Assembly: GCA_937891665.1 (NCBI GenBank)
Contig: CALAGS010000073.1
Span: 1 to 37,630, forward strand
Source of the DNA: an uncultured Burkholderiales bacterium
GTDB taxonomy: Bacteria > Pseudomonadota > Gammaproteobacteria > Burkholderiales > Burkholderiaceae_C
DNA length: 37,630 bases
Direction: 5' to 3'
The notes beneath the pieces are model-generated. The model saw only the letters and a list, made by a program, of their open reading frames with translations, did not search any database and had not been told where the DNA came from. Shown here one piece after another: positions 1 through 8,339 of this stretch; within the stretch, counting starts at the first letter, position 1; each line of letters begins with the position of its first letter. The translations under genes and the position numbers were made by a program.

Positions 1-2
1 TT

Positions 3-482
<480 letters not shown>

Positions 483-516
483 TTTCGGCATCCGCTTCAA
501 CTCAACGAAAGCTTGC

Positions 517-1332
517 ATGCACGATGGTTCAGAAAATTCCGACGACGTAGAGTTGAGCAGTCAACCGCGTAAGCCCCGAAAGGGAATTTACGTGTTGCCT
601 AATCTTTTCACGTTGGCGGCCTTGTTCGGTGGCTTTTATGCCATCGTGATGGCCATGAACGGCCGTTTTGACATGGCCGCCATTGGCGTGTTCTGTGCCA
701 TGGTGCTAGACAGCTTAGATGGCCGTGTGGCGCGCATGACCAACACCCAAAGTGCCTTCGGAGAACAAATGGACTCTTTGTCCGACATGGTCTCCTTTGG
801 CGCTGCGCCCGCTCTTATTGCTTACGAGTGGTCGCTCAAGGGATTGGGTCGTTGGGGTTGGATTGCAGCCTTTGTCTACTGCGCTTGCGCCGCTCTGCGC
901 TTGGCTCGGTTCAATGTCAACACGGCGGTGGTCGACAAGCGGTTTTTCCAGGGTTTGCCTTCCCCTGCGGCTGCGGCCTTGGTCATGGGCTTCATTTCTA
1001 TCATGATCGATGCTGAAATTTCGCCAAGCTCCATGGCTTGGCCTATGTTTGTGGTGGCGCTGTTTTCCGGCCTGACCATGGTCACCAATGTGCCTTTCTA
1101 CAGCTTCAAAGACGTCAGCATGAAGAAAAGTGTGCCGTTTGTGGTCATTGTGCTCATTGCTTTGGGCATTGCTGTGGTCAATATTCACCCACCTATCGTT
1201 TTGTTCAGTTTGTTTGTCATCTACGGCCTCAGTGGTTATGCCATGTATGTTTGGCGCCGATTCAAGGGTGAGCCCACCAGCGTCATCAGCACTTCAACCG
1301 AAGACCCTGATGAGCGCGGACTTCACCGGTAA
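517..1332 (+). CDS. pssA: CDP-diacylglycerol--serine O-phosphatidyltransferase
   Basis: This integral membrane enzyme transfers phosphatidyl from CDP-diacylglycerol to L-serine, the step toward phosphatidylserine and phosphatidylethanolamine. The CDP-alcohol phosphatidyltransferase signature D-G-x2-A-R-x8-G-x3-D-x3-D is complete in DSLDGRVARM...FGEQMDSLSDM. Several hydrophobic segments follow, for example around VPFVVIVLIALGIAVVNI. The frame is open back to an ATG at 445 inside ilvC. I prefer ATG 517 because it lies outside ilvC and starts shortly before the basic PRKPRKGIYVLPNLFT segment that opens the family. No strong ribosome binding site is visible for either start. The protein is 271 residues, typical for the bacterial membrane-type (subclass II) enzyme. 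The short tail after the last membrane segment is polar. Confidence 0.93.
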   Translation: MHDGSENSDDVELSSQPRKPRKGIYVLPNLFTLAALFGGFYAIVMAMNGRFDMAAIGVFCAMVLDSLDGRVARMTNTQSAFGEQMDSLSDMVSFGAAPALIAYEWSLKGLGRWGWIAAFVYCACAALRLARFNVNTAVVDKRFFQGLPSPAAAALVMGFISIMIDAEISPSSMAWPMFVVALFSGLTMVTNVPFYSFKDVSMKKSVPFVVIVLIALGIAVVNIHPPIVLFSLFVIYGLSGYAMYVWRRFKGEPTSVISTSTEDPDERGLHR

Positions 1333-1337
1333 TGACC

Positions 1338-1365
1338 TTTTTATAAAAGTTGTGATACAGTATTT
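1338..1365 (+). promoter_or_regulatory. Possible promoter of the leuL-leuA transcript
   Basis: A TATAAA hexamer at 1342-1347 lies 20 bases before the leader peptide ATG in an AT-rich gap after pssA. It would place the transcription start near 1354. No convincing -35 box is present, so this is a weak call and read-through from pssA is also possible. Confidence 0.25.
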
Positions 1366-1367
1366 CT

Positions 1368-1421
1368 ATGAAAACGAATTTGCTAGCCCTACTACTGACG
1401 CCTCACGGGCGGGATGTATAG
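1368..1421 (+). CDS. leuL: Leucine leader peptide of the leuA attenuator
   Basis: A 17-codon reading frame (MKTNLLALLLTPHGRDV, stop TAG at 1419-1421) lies in the 189-base gap between pssA and leuA. Five of its 17 codons are leucine, at 1380-1385 and 1389-1397, and three of these are CTA, a codon seldom used in the surrounding genes. An intrinsic terminator hairpin follows at 1445-1472 and leuA starts 50 bases later. This is the layout of amino-acid attenuation: a ribosome stalled at the Leu codons would leave 1405-1410 (ACGGGC) free to pair with 1447-1452 (GCCCGT), which removes the left arm of the terminator. No Shine-Dalgarno sequence is obvious. The assignment comes from sequence layout and is not from a database match. 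Confidence 0.85.
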   Translation: MKTNLLALLLTPHGRDV

Positions 1422-1444
1422 CGCACGCTGTTCTTTTTCCCATC

Positions 1445-1479
1445 AAGCCCGTATGCCAAACGCAGCGGGCTTTTTTTAT
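1445..1479 (+). terminator. leuA attenuator terminator hairpin
   Basis: AAGCCCG (1445-1451) pairs perfectly with CGGGCTT (1466-1472) around a 14-base loop, and a T-rich run follows to about 1478. The left arm can pair instead with ACGGGC at 1405-1410, inside the 3' part of the leader peptide frame, giving an antiterminator. The two structures exclude each other. Confidence 0.85.
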
Positions 1480-1521
1480 TTCAGAGTCGCTTTTTTGAAG
1501 ATTTAAAACCAGGAGTGAAAC

Positions 1522-3060
1522 ATGGCCGATAAATTGATTATTTTTGACACGACATTGCGTGATGGTGAGCAGTCGCCAGGTGCTTCCATGAACCGTGACG
1601 AAAAGCTGCGCATTGCACGTCAATTAGAGCGATTGCGCGTTGACGTGATCGAAGCCGGTTTCGCAGCCAGCTCCAATGGTGACTTTGAGGCGGTGCAGGC
1701 CATTGCCAACGCCATCAAAGACTCAACCATCTGCTCACTTTCGCGCGCCAACGACCGCGATATTTCACGCGCAGCAGAAGCCTTGAAGGGTGCCAACAGT
1801 GGCCGCATCCATACCTTCATTGCAACCTCTGAATTGCACATGGAAAAGAAACTCCGCATGACGCCCGATCAGGTTTTCGAGCAGGCCAAACAGTCCGTTA
1901 GGTTTGCCCGCAATTTGGTCGGAGACGTCGAGTTCAGCCCAGAAGATGGCTACCGAAGTGACATGGATTTCTTGTGCAAAATTTTAGAAGCGGTCATTGA
2001 TGAAGGCGCAAGTACCATCAACGTGCCCGACACCGTTGGATACGCTGTACCAGAGTTGTATGGTCAGTTCATCAAGACACTCCGAGAGCGAATTCCAAAC
2101 TCCGACAAAGCCATTTGGTCTGTTCATTGCCACAACGACCTGGGCATGGCGGTGGCCAACAGTTTGGCAGGCGTGAAGTTGGGCGGTGCACGTCAGGTTG
2201 AATGCACCATCAATGGCTTGGGTGAGCGGGCCGGCAATTGTTCTTTGGAAGAAATTGTCATGGCCGTCAGAACGCGCAAAGACTACTTTGGTTTAGAGAT
2301 GAACATCGACCCTGTGCACATCGTGGCAGCCAGTCGCATGGTCAGTCAGACCACAGGATTTGTTGTGCAGCCCAACAAGGCCGTGGTGGGTGCCAATGCC
2401 TTTGCACATGCCTCAGGTATTCACCAAGATGGTGTGCTTAAAGCGCGCGACACTTACGAAATCATGCGTGCAGAAGATGTGGGCTGGTCAGCCAACAAAA
2501 TTGTGCTCGGTAAATTAAGTGGCCGCAACGCCTTTAAACAACGCATGCAAGAGCTAGGTGTGGTGCTCGAAAGTGAGACAGAGTTGAATGCGGCCTTTAC
2601 GCGTTTCAAAGAGTTGGCAGATCGCAAAAGCGAAATTTTTGACGAGGACATCTTGGCCTTGGTCAGCGATGAAAGCGTCACCCACGACAAAGAGCAGTAT
2701 GCCTTTGTGTCTTTATCGCAACACAGCGAAACAGGAGAACGTCCCAGCGCTGCCATTGTTTTTACCGTGAGTGGCAAGGAAGTTCATGGCAAATCGGACG
2801 GCAATGGCCCCGTAGATGCATCCCTCAAAGCCATAGAGTCGATCGTGGAAAGTGGTGCTGAAATGGTGCTTTATTCTGTGAATGCCATCAGTGGATCGAC
2901 CGAAAGCCAAGGCGAAGTCACGGTTCGTTTGCAAAACAGTGGCCGCGTGGTCAATGGCGTAGGCTCAGACCCCGACATCATTGTGGCCTCAGCAAAGGCC
3001 TACTTGAGCGCATTGAATAAACTTCAAAGCAAAGCAGACAGGGTGGCGGCTCAGGGCTAA
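1522..3060 (+). CDS. leuA: 2-isopropylmalate synthase
   Basis: LeuA condenses acetyl-CoA with 2-oxoisovalerate, the first committed step of leucine synthesis. The 512-residue product opens with the DRE-TIM signature [16 protein letters not shown]. It contains the metal-binding [13 protein letters not shown] motif near residue 200 and [15 protein letters not shown] near residue 290. The last third is the LeuA allosteric dimer domain that binds leucine. This is the long bacterial form close to the E. coli enzyme (523 residues). The start is fixed by AGGAG just before ATG 1522. A leader peptide and attenuator precede it, so both transcriptional attenuation and feedback inhibition are expected. 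A terminator follows at 3096. Confidence 0.97.
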   Translation: MADKLIIFDTTLRDGEQSPGASMNRDEKLRIARQLERLRVDVIEAGFAASSNGDFEAVQAIANAIKDSTICSLSRANDRDISRAAEALKGANSGRIHTFIATSELHMEKKLRMTPDQVFEQAKQSVRFARNLVGDVEFSPEDGYRSDMDFLCKILEAVIDEGASTINVPDTVGYAVPELYGQFIKTLRERIPNSDKAIWSVHCHNDLGMAVANSLAGVKLGGARQVECTINGLGERAGNCSLEEIVMAVRTRKDYFGLEMNIDPVHIVAASRMVSQTTGFVVQPNKAVVGANAFAHASGIHQDGVLKARDTYEIMRAEDVGWSANKIVLGKLSGRNAFKQRMQELGVVLESETELNAAFTRFKELADRKSEIFDEDILALVSDESVTHDKEQYAFVSLSQHSETGERPSAAIVFTVSGKEVHGKSDGNGPVDASLKAIESIVESGAEMVLYSVNAISGSTESQGEVTVRLQNSGRVVNGVGSDPDIIVASAKAYLSALNKLQSKADRVAAQG

Positions 3061-3095
3061 GTGCTTCAGAGTGAAGACTGAACAAGGTCTTCAAG

Positions 3096-3134
3096 AAGCT
3101 TGCGCAAGGTGTTGATCTTGCGCAGCTTTTTTAT
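3096..3134 (+). terminator. Intrinsic terminator after leuA
   Basis: TGCGCAAG (3101-3108) pairs with CTTGCGCA (3117-3124). The stem extends below one bulged T (3100) by AAGC with GCTT, and six T residues then follow. It sits 36 bases after the leuA stop. Confidence 0.85.
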
Positions 3135-3158
3135 TTTGGTACACTGTCGCAAGTTTCT

Positions 3159-4274
3159 ATGAGACTCGCCAATTGCCGAATGACTTTGAGCCTCGAAAGT
3201 AATGCTTTGAATCCACTAAATCGCCTGTTTTCCTGCCGTGTTTTCAATCCTTGTTTGCCTTTGTGCATCTTGGCCTTGATGTCACTTTCAACCTACGCTG
3301 CAGCCAACGAGAACACGCGAAAACCAGTTACCGCCAAAAAACCGGTAGTTTCTGCACAAAACACTGCCAAAGCTTCACCCAAATCGTCAACGAAGGCCTC
3401 AGCTAAAAATACTCAAAAACCTCGCAAATCCGTCAAGCAAAAGGCCACAGTCACAAGACCTTCCTTTGGCCGTATGGCCGGGTTGCACCAAGGCACTGAC
3501 ATTCTCGATTTGCGCTCCAGCGTGGCGCTTGTCATTGACCAAGACACACATGAAGTTTTACTCAGCAAGAACGACATGGCCGTCTTGCCTATTGCATCAC
3601 TCACCAAACTGATGACAGGTTTGGTCATCAGCGATGCCAACTTGTTGCAAAGCGAGATGATCACCATCACGCAGGATGATGTGGACACCGAAAAGGGCAG
3701 CACCTCGCGTTTGGCTGTTGGCTCGGTTCTTAGCCGCGGTGACTTGTTGCATCTGGCCTTGATGGCCAGTGAAAATCGCGCTGCACACGCACTTGGCAGA
3801 ACTTATCCAGGTGGCATGCCCTTCTTTGTGAAAGCCATGAACGACCGCGCTAAAGGCCTTGGCATGGCGTCGACACATTACGTTGAACCGACTGGGCTTT
3901 CCAGTCGCAACCAATCCAGCGCCAAAGATTTGGCCGTGCTGGTCGGAGCTGCTTACGATGTGCCTTTGTTGCGCGAACTCTCAACATCACCTGGCCGAGA
4001 GGTAGACGTGGGGCGAAGAACTCTTCAATACAACACAACCAACAGACTGGTTAAAAGTCCCAATTGGGACATCGGTTTGCAAAAGACGGGTTACATCTCT
4101 GAAGCTGGTCAATGCTTGGTGATGCAAACCAAGGTGGCAGGTCGCAAAATCATCATGGTGTTCTTAGACTCTGCCGGCAAATTAAGCCGAATTGCAGATG
4201 CTGAAAGAGTTCGTCGCTGGGTCGAAAATCAAAATGCTCGCACTCAAGTTCCTTCAGCCGACACGGCTGGCTAG
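3159..4274 (+). CDS. pbpG: D-alanyl-D-alanine endopeptidase, PBP7/PbpG family (serine peptidase S11)
   Basis: This is a periplasmic low-molecular-weight penicillin-binding protein expected to cut D-Ala-mDAP cross-links in peptidoglycan. All three catalytic motifs are present: SxxK as SLTK in PIASLTKLMTG, SxN as SEN in LMASENRAAHALG, and KTG in GLQKTGYI. A hydrophobic stretch (CLPLCILALMSLSTYAAA) acts as the signal peptide, with likely cleavage after AAA. Between it and the catalytic domain lies a linker of about 55 residues rich in Lys, Ala, Ser and Thr with almost no acidic residues. The start is uncertain: ATG 3159 and ATG 3180 are both possible and neither has a clear ribosome binding site. 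It runs toward the IclR gene, with only four bases between the stop codons. Confidence 0.9.
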   Translation: MRLANCRMTLSLESNALNPLNRLFSCRVFNPCLPLCILALMSLSTYAAANENTRKPVTAKKPVVSAQNTAKASPKSSTKASAKNTQKPRKSVKQKATVTRPSFGRMAGLHQGTDILDLRSSVALVIDQDTHEVLLSKNDMAVLPIASLTKLMTGLVISDANLLQSEMITITQDDVDTEKGSTSRLAVGSVLSRGDLLHLALMASENRAAHALGRTYPGGMPFFVKAMNDRAKGLGMASTHYVEPTGLSSRNQSSAKDLAVLVGAAYDVPLLRELSTSPGREVDVGRRTLQYNTTNRLVKSPNWDIGLQKTGYISEAGQCLVMQTKVAGRKIIMVFLDSAGKLSRIADAERVRRWVENQNARTQVPSADTAG

Positions 4275-4278
4275 AGCG

Positions 4279-5055
4279 TCAATCTTTGTAGCCCAAAGCC
4301 TGAGAAATGCCGTCGGCTGTTGCTTGTAATTTGGCCGACCAAGCTTCGTCAATTCGATCGGCGGGTGCTGAGATGGAAAGGCCCGCAAGCAACTTGCCCT
4401 GGTCATCGTAAATGCCCGCTGCAATACAACGCACGCCCAATTCCAATTCTTCGTTGTCGCGCGCAATGCCATATTGACGAACCTTAGACAGTTCACGTTC
4501 CAGCACTTGAAGCTGCGTAATACTATTTTTGGTCTGACCGTTTAGGCCTGTGCGTGTGGCATAGCTTCGAACCTTCATGGGCTCATCCACAGACAAAAAC
4601 AATTTGCCGACCGACGTCAGGTGCAAAGGCGCACGGCCCCCAATGGCTCTGACAACCTGCATGCCCGAGCGCTCGCTGAAGGCGCGTTCGATGTAAACAA
4701 TTTCATCGCCCTGTCGCATGCTCAAGTTGACGGGTTGTTGGATCAGTTTGTGCAAATCACGCATAGGCGCAAGTGCAGCATCTCGCACATTGAGGCGCGC
4801 CTTGACCAGGTTGCCCAGCTCCAACATGCGCATGCCCAATCGATAGCTGCCAGGTTCGGGTCGGTCCACAAAACGGCCAATGGTGAGGTCGTTCAAGATT
4901 CGGTGTGCGGTAGACGGATGCAGGCCTGTTTTTTCGCTGATCTCTTTCAGCGAAATGGCATCTTCTCTTGAAGCCAAAACATCCATCAGCGAAAACAAGC
5001 GCTCGATGACTTGAATGGTCGGTGCTGCTGGCGGGTGAGCTTCAGCTTTTCTCAT
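4279..5055 (-). CDS. IclR-family transcriptional regulator
   Basis: The product has 258 residues. The N-terminal winged helix lies at about residues 14-75, with the recognition region KEISEKTGLHPSTAHRILNDL. The IclR effector-binding domain follows, with GRAPLHLTSVGKLFL, YATRTGLNGQTKNSI and the typical ending RDNEELELGVRCIAAGIYDDQG. Members of this family control aromatic and small-acid catabolism, glyoxylate bypass and similar genes. No target can be named from sequence alone. It lies 72 bases downstream of bpt on the same strand and converges on pbpG. An inverted repeat at 5083-5099 in its upstream gap could be its own operator. Confidence 0.93.
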   Translation of the reverse strand: MRKAEAHPPAAPTIQVIERLFSLMDVLASREDAISLKEISEKTGLHPSTAHRILNDLTIGRFVDRPEPGSYRLGMRMLELGNLVKARLNVRDAALAPMRDLHKLIQQPVNLSMRQGDEIVYIERAFSERSGMQVVRAIGGRAPLHLTSVGKLFLSVDEPMKVRSYATRTGLNGQTKNSITQLQVLERELSKVRQYGIARDNEELELGVRCIAAGIYDDQGKLLAGLSISAPADRIDEAWSAKLQATADGISQALGYKD

Positions 5056-5082
5056 GGGACTGAACCTGGTGCTGTTTGTGAA

Positions 5083-5099
5083 ATCTTATTTTACAAGAT
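5083..5099. promoter_or_regulatory. Inverted repeat upstream of the IclR gene, possible operator
   Basis: ATCTT (5083-5087) and AAGAT (5095-5099) form an inverted repeat with a 7-base AT-rich spacer. It lies 28 bases before the regulator start, and on the minus strand it overlaps a TAAAAT hexamer that could serve as a -10 box. IclR regulators often repress their own gene through short palindromes. This is a guess from position only. Confidence 0.3.
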
Positions 5100-5127
5100 G
5101 AAATTGGTTTTGTGTTGGTCCAATGGG

Positions 5128-5874
5128 TCAGCGTGCAGAAGGGTGGGGCATCCATTGGTCGTTTTGAAGGCTCTCGCAGGGCGCAAAGCGTTCTTTGTAT
5201 TGCATTTTGGGGCTGGCACCAATCCAGTAGCCCATGTAAACGAAAGGAAGCCCTAGGTCTTTGGCCTGTTGAATTTGCCAAAGCACGCCATAAGTGCCGT
5301 AACTGGCGTGCTCCTCTGGGGCATAAAAGGTGTACACCGCAGACAAGCCTTGGTTCAGGACATCGACAATGCAGACCATTTTGAGTTCACCCACTTCGCC
5401 AGTGGCGCAGGCTTCTCTGAACTCAACCAACCTCGAATTGACTCGACTTTGAAGCAAAAACTGCTTGTACTGCTCAATGCTGTCTTGGTCCATGCCGCCA
5501 CCCGAATGGCGGCTGTTTTGATAGCGCAAATACAAGTCGTAGTGTTCACTTTCAAAACCCAATCTGGACACGCGTGCCACCAAATTTTGATGTTTTCTCA
5601 GTGCTCGCTTTTGACTTTTGTTGGGCTTGAACTCATTGCACAGAACGCGCATGGGCACACATGCTTGGCAGCCATCGCAATAGGGCCGGTAGGTAAAGAG
5701 GCCACTTCTGCGAAAGCCACGTTCGACCAAGTCCGAGTACACATCGGTTTGAATCAAATGACTGGGTGTTGCCACCTGCGAGCGTGCTTCACGACCATCT
5801 AGATAGCTGCAAGGGTAGGCCGCGGTGGCATAAAACTGCAGGGTGCTGAAGGGCAAGTCTTTGAGGTGTGTCAT
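5128..5874 (-). CDS. bpt: Bacterial aspartate/glutamate leucyltransferase (Ate1-like, Bpt family)
   Basis: Bpt transfers leucine from Leu-tRNA to proteins that begin with Asp or Glu, marking them for ClpS/ClpAP degradation. The 248-residue product shows the family hallmarks: [18 protein letters not shown] near the N terminus, then the cysteine-rich [20 protein letters not shown], and the C-terminal acetyltransferase-like part with [20 protein letters not shown]. The frame is open nine codons further upstream, but ATG 5874 gives the usual start [15 protein letters not shown]. It overlaps the aat stop as ATGA, so the two genes are translationally coupled. Identification is firm. Choosing Leu rather than Arg transfer rests on the bacterial subfamily. 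Confidence 0.94.
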   Translation of the reverse strand: MTHLKDLPFSTLQFYATAAYPCSYLDGREARSQVATPSHLIQTDVYSDLVERGFRRSGLFTYRPYCDGCQACVPMRVLCNEFKPNKSQKRALRKHQNLVARVSRLGFESEHYDLYLRYQNSRHSGGGMDQDSIEQYKQFLLQSRVNSRLVEFREACATGEVGELKMVCIVDVLNQGLSAVYTFYAPEEHASYGTYGVLWQIQQAKDLGLPFVYMGYWIGASPKMQYKERFAPCESLQNDQWMPHPSAR

Positions 5875-6632
5875 GGTGCGCCCGTTCGCCAAGCATCCCA
5901 ATCAATTTGAGCATTTTTCCAGTCAGGACTTGTGAGCTGCAAGGCTGGCACACTCTGAGCTAAAAATGCAGTGCGCGACATTTCGCTGGCGCCCATCGAG
6001 GCCAAATGAGCCGTATTTTGCTGGCAGTCGATGGCCTGAATGCTGTGTTGCTCGCAGACATGAACCAAAGCTGCAAGTGCCATTTTGGAGCCGTCACTGA
6101 GCGTGCTGAACATGGATTCGCCGAACACAGCTTTGCCAATACAAACAAAGTACAGGCCTGCCACCAAGTGGCCATCGAGCCATGTTTCGGCGCTATGCGC
6201 GTAGCCTGCGCGGTGCAAGGCTTTGTAGGCATCGACCATGGGCGGCACGATCCATGTTCCTTTTTGGCCCTCTCTGGGGCTTTGCGCGCAAGCTTCTATC
6301 ACGTCGTCAAATGCGCGGTCAAAACACAACTCGAATTGAGGATGCGCCGAATAACGAGCCAAGGTTTTTCGCAAAGATCGGTGAAGTTTGAAGCGTTTGA
6401 TTTGCAGCACCATGCGCGGATCGGGGCTCCACCACAATACAGGCTGGTCGGCGTTGAACCAAGGAAACACGCCTTTGGCATAGGCTTCTAAGAGCCGCTC
6501 AACCCCTAAATCTGAGCCCGCTGCCAGCAAACCTGGCGCCTCGGTGTCTTCGCCCCATGCGTTTTCGACAGGGGGTAGCGGCAAATGGCTTTCAATCCAT
6601 GGAAGATGAGGTTGGAGGGTGTCGGCGGACAT
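5871..6632 (-). CDS. aat: Leucyl/phenylalanyl-tRNA--protein transferase
   Basis: Aat adds Leu or Phe from tRNA to N-terminal Lys or Arg, creating N-degrons read by ClpS. The 253-residue product contains [35 protein letters not shown] and the GNAT-like core with [20 protein letters not shown], all typical. CDCQQ-type Aat motifs appear as [15 protein letters not shown]. Length agrees with the family (about 230-250). It is the first gene of the aat-bpt pair and is divergent from maiA, with 23 bases between the starts. Confidence 0.96.
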   Translation of the reverse strand: MSADTLQPHLPWIESHLPLPPVENAWGEDTEAPGLLAAGSDLGVERLLEAYAKGVFPWFNADQPVLWWSPDPRMVLQIKRFKLHRSLRKTLARYSAHPQFELCFDRAFDDVIEACAQSPREGQKGTWIVPPMVDAYKALHRAGYAHSAETWLDGHLVAGLYFVCIGKAVFGESMFSTLSDGSKMALAALVHVCEQHSIQAIDCQQNTAHLASMGASEMSRTAFLAQSVPALQLTSPDWKNAQIDWDAWRTGAP

Positions 6633-6655
6633 GTTTCCAGTTTATGCTAATGCCT

Positions 6656-7291
6656 ATGAAACTTTACAACTACTTCCGTTCCTCAGCGTCATTTCGGGTG
6701 CGAATTGCACTGCACTTGAAGGGCTTGCCCTTTGAATATATCGCAGTTCACATTGCCAAGGGCGAACACAAGGAAGCCGCCTACAGCGCTGTGGCTGCTG
6801 ATAACCTGGTGCCTAACTTGGTTGTGGAGGGTGAGCACCTGAGCCAGTCCATGGCCATCATTGAATATCTGGATGAAACCCACCCAGAGCCCGCATTGTT
6901 GCCAAAGGATGCATTGGGCCGAGCGCGTGTCCGCGCTTTGGCTCAATCAATTGCTTGTGAAATTCACCCCATCAACAACCTTCGGGTTCTCAAGTACTTA
7001 AGCGCCACACTGGGTTTGAACGAAGACCAGAAAAACACGTGGTATCGCCATTGGGTGAGAGATGGACTGGAGTCCTTTGAGCGCCAGTTGGCCCAAGGCC
7101 CCCAATCGACTTACTGTTTTGGCAACACGCCCACCTTGGCCGATTGCTGCTTGGTCCCCCAAATTTTCAATGGCAAAAGGTTTGAAGTGAGCTTCGATGG
7201 CTTGCCTCTGACCATGGCGGCCTTCGATGCCTGCATGAAATTGGACGCCTTCCAAAAAGCCCAACCTTCTGCCTGCCCCGACGCAGCTTAA
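6656..7291 (+). CDS. maiA: Maleylacetoacetate isomerase (zeta-class glutathione S-transferase)
   Basis: This 211-residue protein is a zeta-class GST that would isomerise maleylacetoacetate, or a related cis-dienoate, with glutathione during tyrosine/homogentisate or gentisate breakdown. It starts MKLYNYFRSSASFRVRIALHLKGL. The zeta active-site motif usually reads SSCS, and here the cysteine is alanine. The GSH-binding segment LVPNLVVEGEHLSQSMAIIEYLDE is intact, and the all-alpha domain contains NTPTLADCCLVPQIFNGKRF. The frame is open upstream into aat. ATG 6656 (or 6650) gives the family N terminus, but no clear ribosome binding site is visible. No other genes of homogentisate breakdown are nearby, so the physiological substrate is open. 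Confidence 0.85.
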   Translation: MKLYNYFRSSASFRVRIALHLKGLPFEYIAVHIAKGEHKEAAYSAVAADNLVPNLVVEGEHLSQSMAIIEYLDETHPEPALLPKDALGRARVRALAQSIACEIHPINNLRVLKYLSATLGLNEDQKNTWYRHWVRDGLESFERQLAQGPQSTYCFGNTPTLADCCLVPQIFNGKRFEVSFDGLPLTMAAFDACMKLDAFQKAQPSACPDAA

Positions 7292-7295
7292 AGGC

Positions 7296-8087
7296 TTGAT
7301 CGGATTTCAACCCGAATGGCCCGCACCGAACTTTGTGCGGGCCCTCATGACCACCCGAGAAGGCGGTGTTTCAGCCGAGCCTTGGTCTTCTCTTAATTTG
7401 GGGCTCATGTCGGGTGATGAGCCTGGACAAGTCCTTGTCAACCGCGGCTTGGTTGAAAGTGCCATGGGTGTGCCGGCGGTTTATCTCAAGCAAGTGCATG
7501 GTGTGAAGGCGGTGGCCATTGAAGCGCGCACGCCTTCAGGGCTTGAGGGCGATGTGGCTTGGACCACGCAAAGTGGTGTTGCGTGCGCCATGATGGCGGC
7601 CGATTGTTTGCCTATTTTGGTGTGCCACCCCCAAGCCAAGTGGGTTGCAGCGGCACATGCTGGATGGCGCGGCCTCGCTGGTGCCAATGGTCATGGTGTG
7701 GTGGAAACGCTTGCCCAGGGTGCAACAGAGCAAGGATTCTCCATACAAGACTGTATGGTTTGGTTGGGTCCCTGTATTGGGCCAACGGCTTTTGAAGTGG
7801 GGCAGGATGTGTTTGACGCCTTCATTTCAAAGCACCAGCCAGCGCTTGAAACAATGCGACATGAAGACTTTTTTGTACCTCACGGTGCAGGTAAGTATTT
7901 GGCCGATTTGGCAGGGCTTGCTCGAAAGCGGCTAACTGCGGCAGGCTTTCGAGTCATTTCCGGTAACGACAGTTCCTTGGCTTGGTGTACCTATCGCCAA
8001 GAATCGAAATACCACTCTCACAGGCGCGATGCGGTGCGCAAAGGCGGCTCGGGGCGCATGGCCGCTTACATCTGGATTACAGCTTAG
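7296..8087 (+). CDS. pgeF: Peptidoglycan editing factor family / multicopper polyphenol oxidase-like (YfiH, DUF152)
   Basis: The 263-residue product belongs to the YfiH/PgeF family. E. coli PgeF corrects misincorporation of L-Ser in peptidoglycan stems, while other members have purine nucleoside or laccase-like activity. The zinc-site residues are visible in YLKQVHGVKAV (His), MMAADCLPIL (Cys) and AAAHAGWRGLAGA (His). The SLAWCTYRQESKYHSHRRD tail is also typical. It starts at TTG 7296, four bases after maiA, so the genes are probably cotranscribed. The 3' end overlaps the oppositely directed small membrane protein gene by 11 bases. The family is certain and the reaction is inferred. Confidence 0.88.
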   Translation: MIGFQPEWPAPNFVRALMTTREGGVSAEPWSSLNLGLMSGDEPGQVLVNRGLVESAMGVPAVYLKQVHGVKAVAIEARTPSGLEGDVAWTTQSGVACAMMAADCLPILVCHPQAKWVAAAHAGWRGLAGANGHGVVETLAQGATEQGFSIQDCMVWLGPCIGPTAFEVGQDVFDAFISKHQPALETMRHEDFFVPHGAGKYLADLAGLARKRLTAAGFRVISGNDSSLAWCTYRQESKYHSHRRDAVRKGGSGRMAAYIWITA

Positions 8088-8304
8088 GGTCTGCCGCAGC
8101 CATTTCTGAGGCTTCACGCTCACGTGCCAATCTGACCCTCTTGCGACGGGGTGCATCCATGATGTAAATAATTATGCTGGTTGGAAGGATCCCGTAAAGA
8201 ATGAAGGTGACAATCCCACCTAGCACGGTTCCATTTGTGTTGGTGGCCTCGGCAACGCTCATCATGAGCGCAACGTAAATCCAAGCAATTGCAACGATGT
8301 ACAT
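8077..8304 (-). CDS. Small two-helix membrane protein next to phaC
   Basis: The product has 75 residues and no recognised function. It has two hydrophobic helices, about residues 2-18 (IVAIAWIYVALMMSVAE) and 27-47 (VLGGIVTFILYGILPTSIIIY). A basic cytoplasmic tail follows, with PRRKRVRLARERE. This charge pattern and the clean membrane topology argue that it is real rather than a shadow. I recall similar short proteins upstream of phaC in related bacteria, from memory only. It is transcribed away from phaC, with 35 bases between the starts, so the two promoters must overlap. It ends inside pgeF on the opposite strand. Confidence 0.7.
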   Translation of the reverse strand: MYIVAIAWIYVALMMSVAEATNTNGTVLGGIVTFILYGILPTSIIIYIMDAPRRKRVRLAREREASEMAAADPKL

Positions 8305-8339
8305 GAGTATTTATTTAAAAAATAACAGGAGATGAGCAC

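Noticed and set aside
715..1188. 157-residue open frame on the minus strand inside pssA
   Set aside because: It is fully antisense to a clear pssA, rich in His, Arg and Gln, has no domain pattern and is explained as a shadow of codon usage.
5269..5802. 177-residue plus-strand open frame across bpt
   Set aside because: It lies antisense to bpt, whose motifs are intact, and shows no family pattern or ribosome binding site.
6006..6491. 161-residue plus-strand open frame across aat
   Set aside because: It is antisense to a conserved enzyme, with composition typical of a mirror frame.
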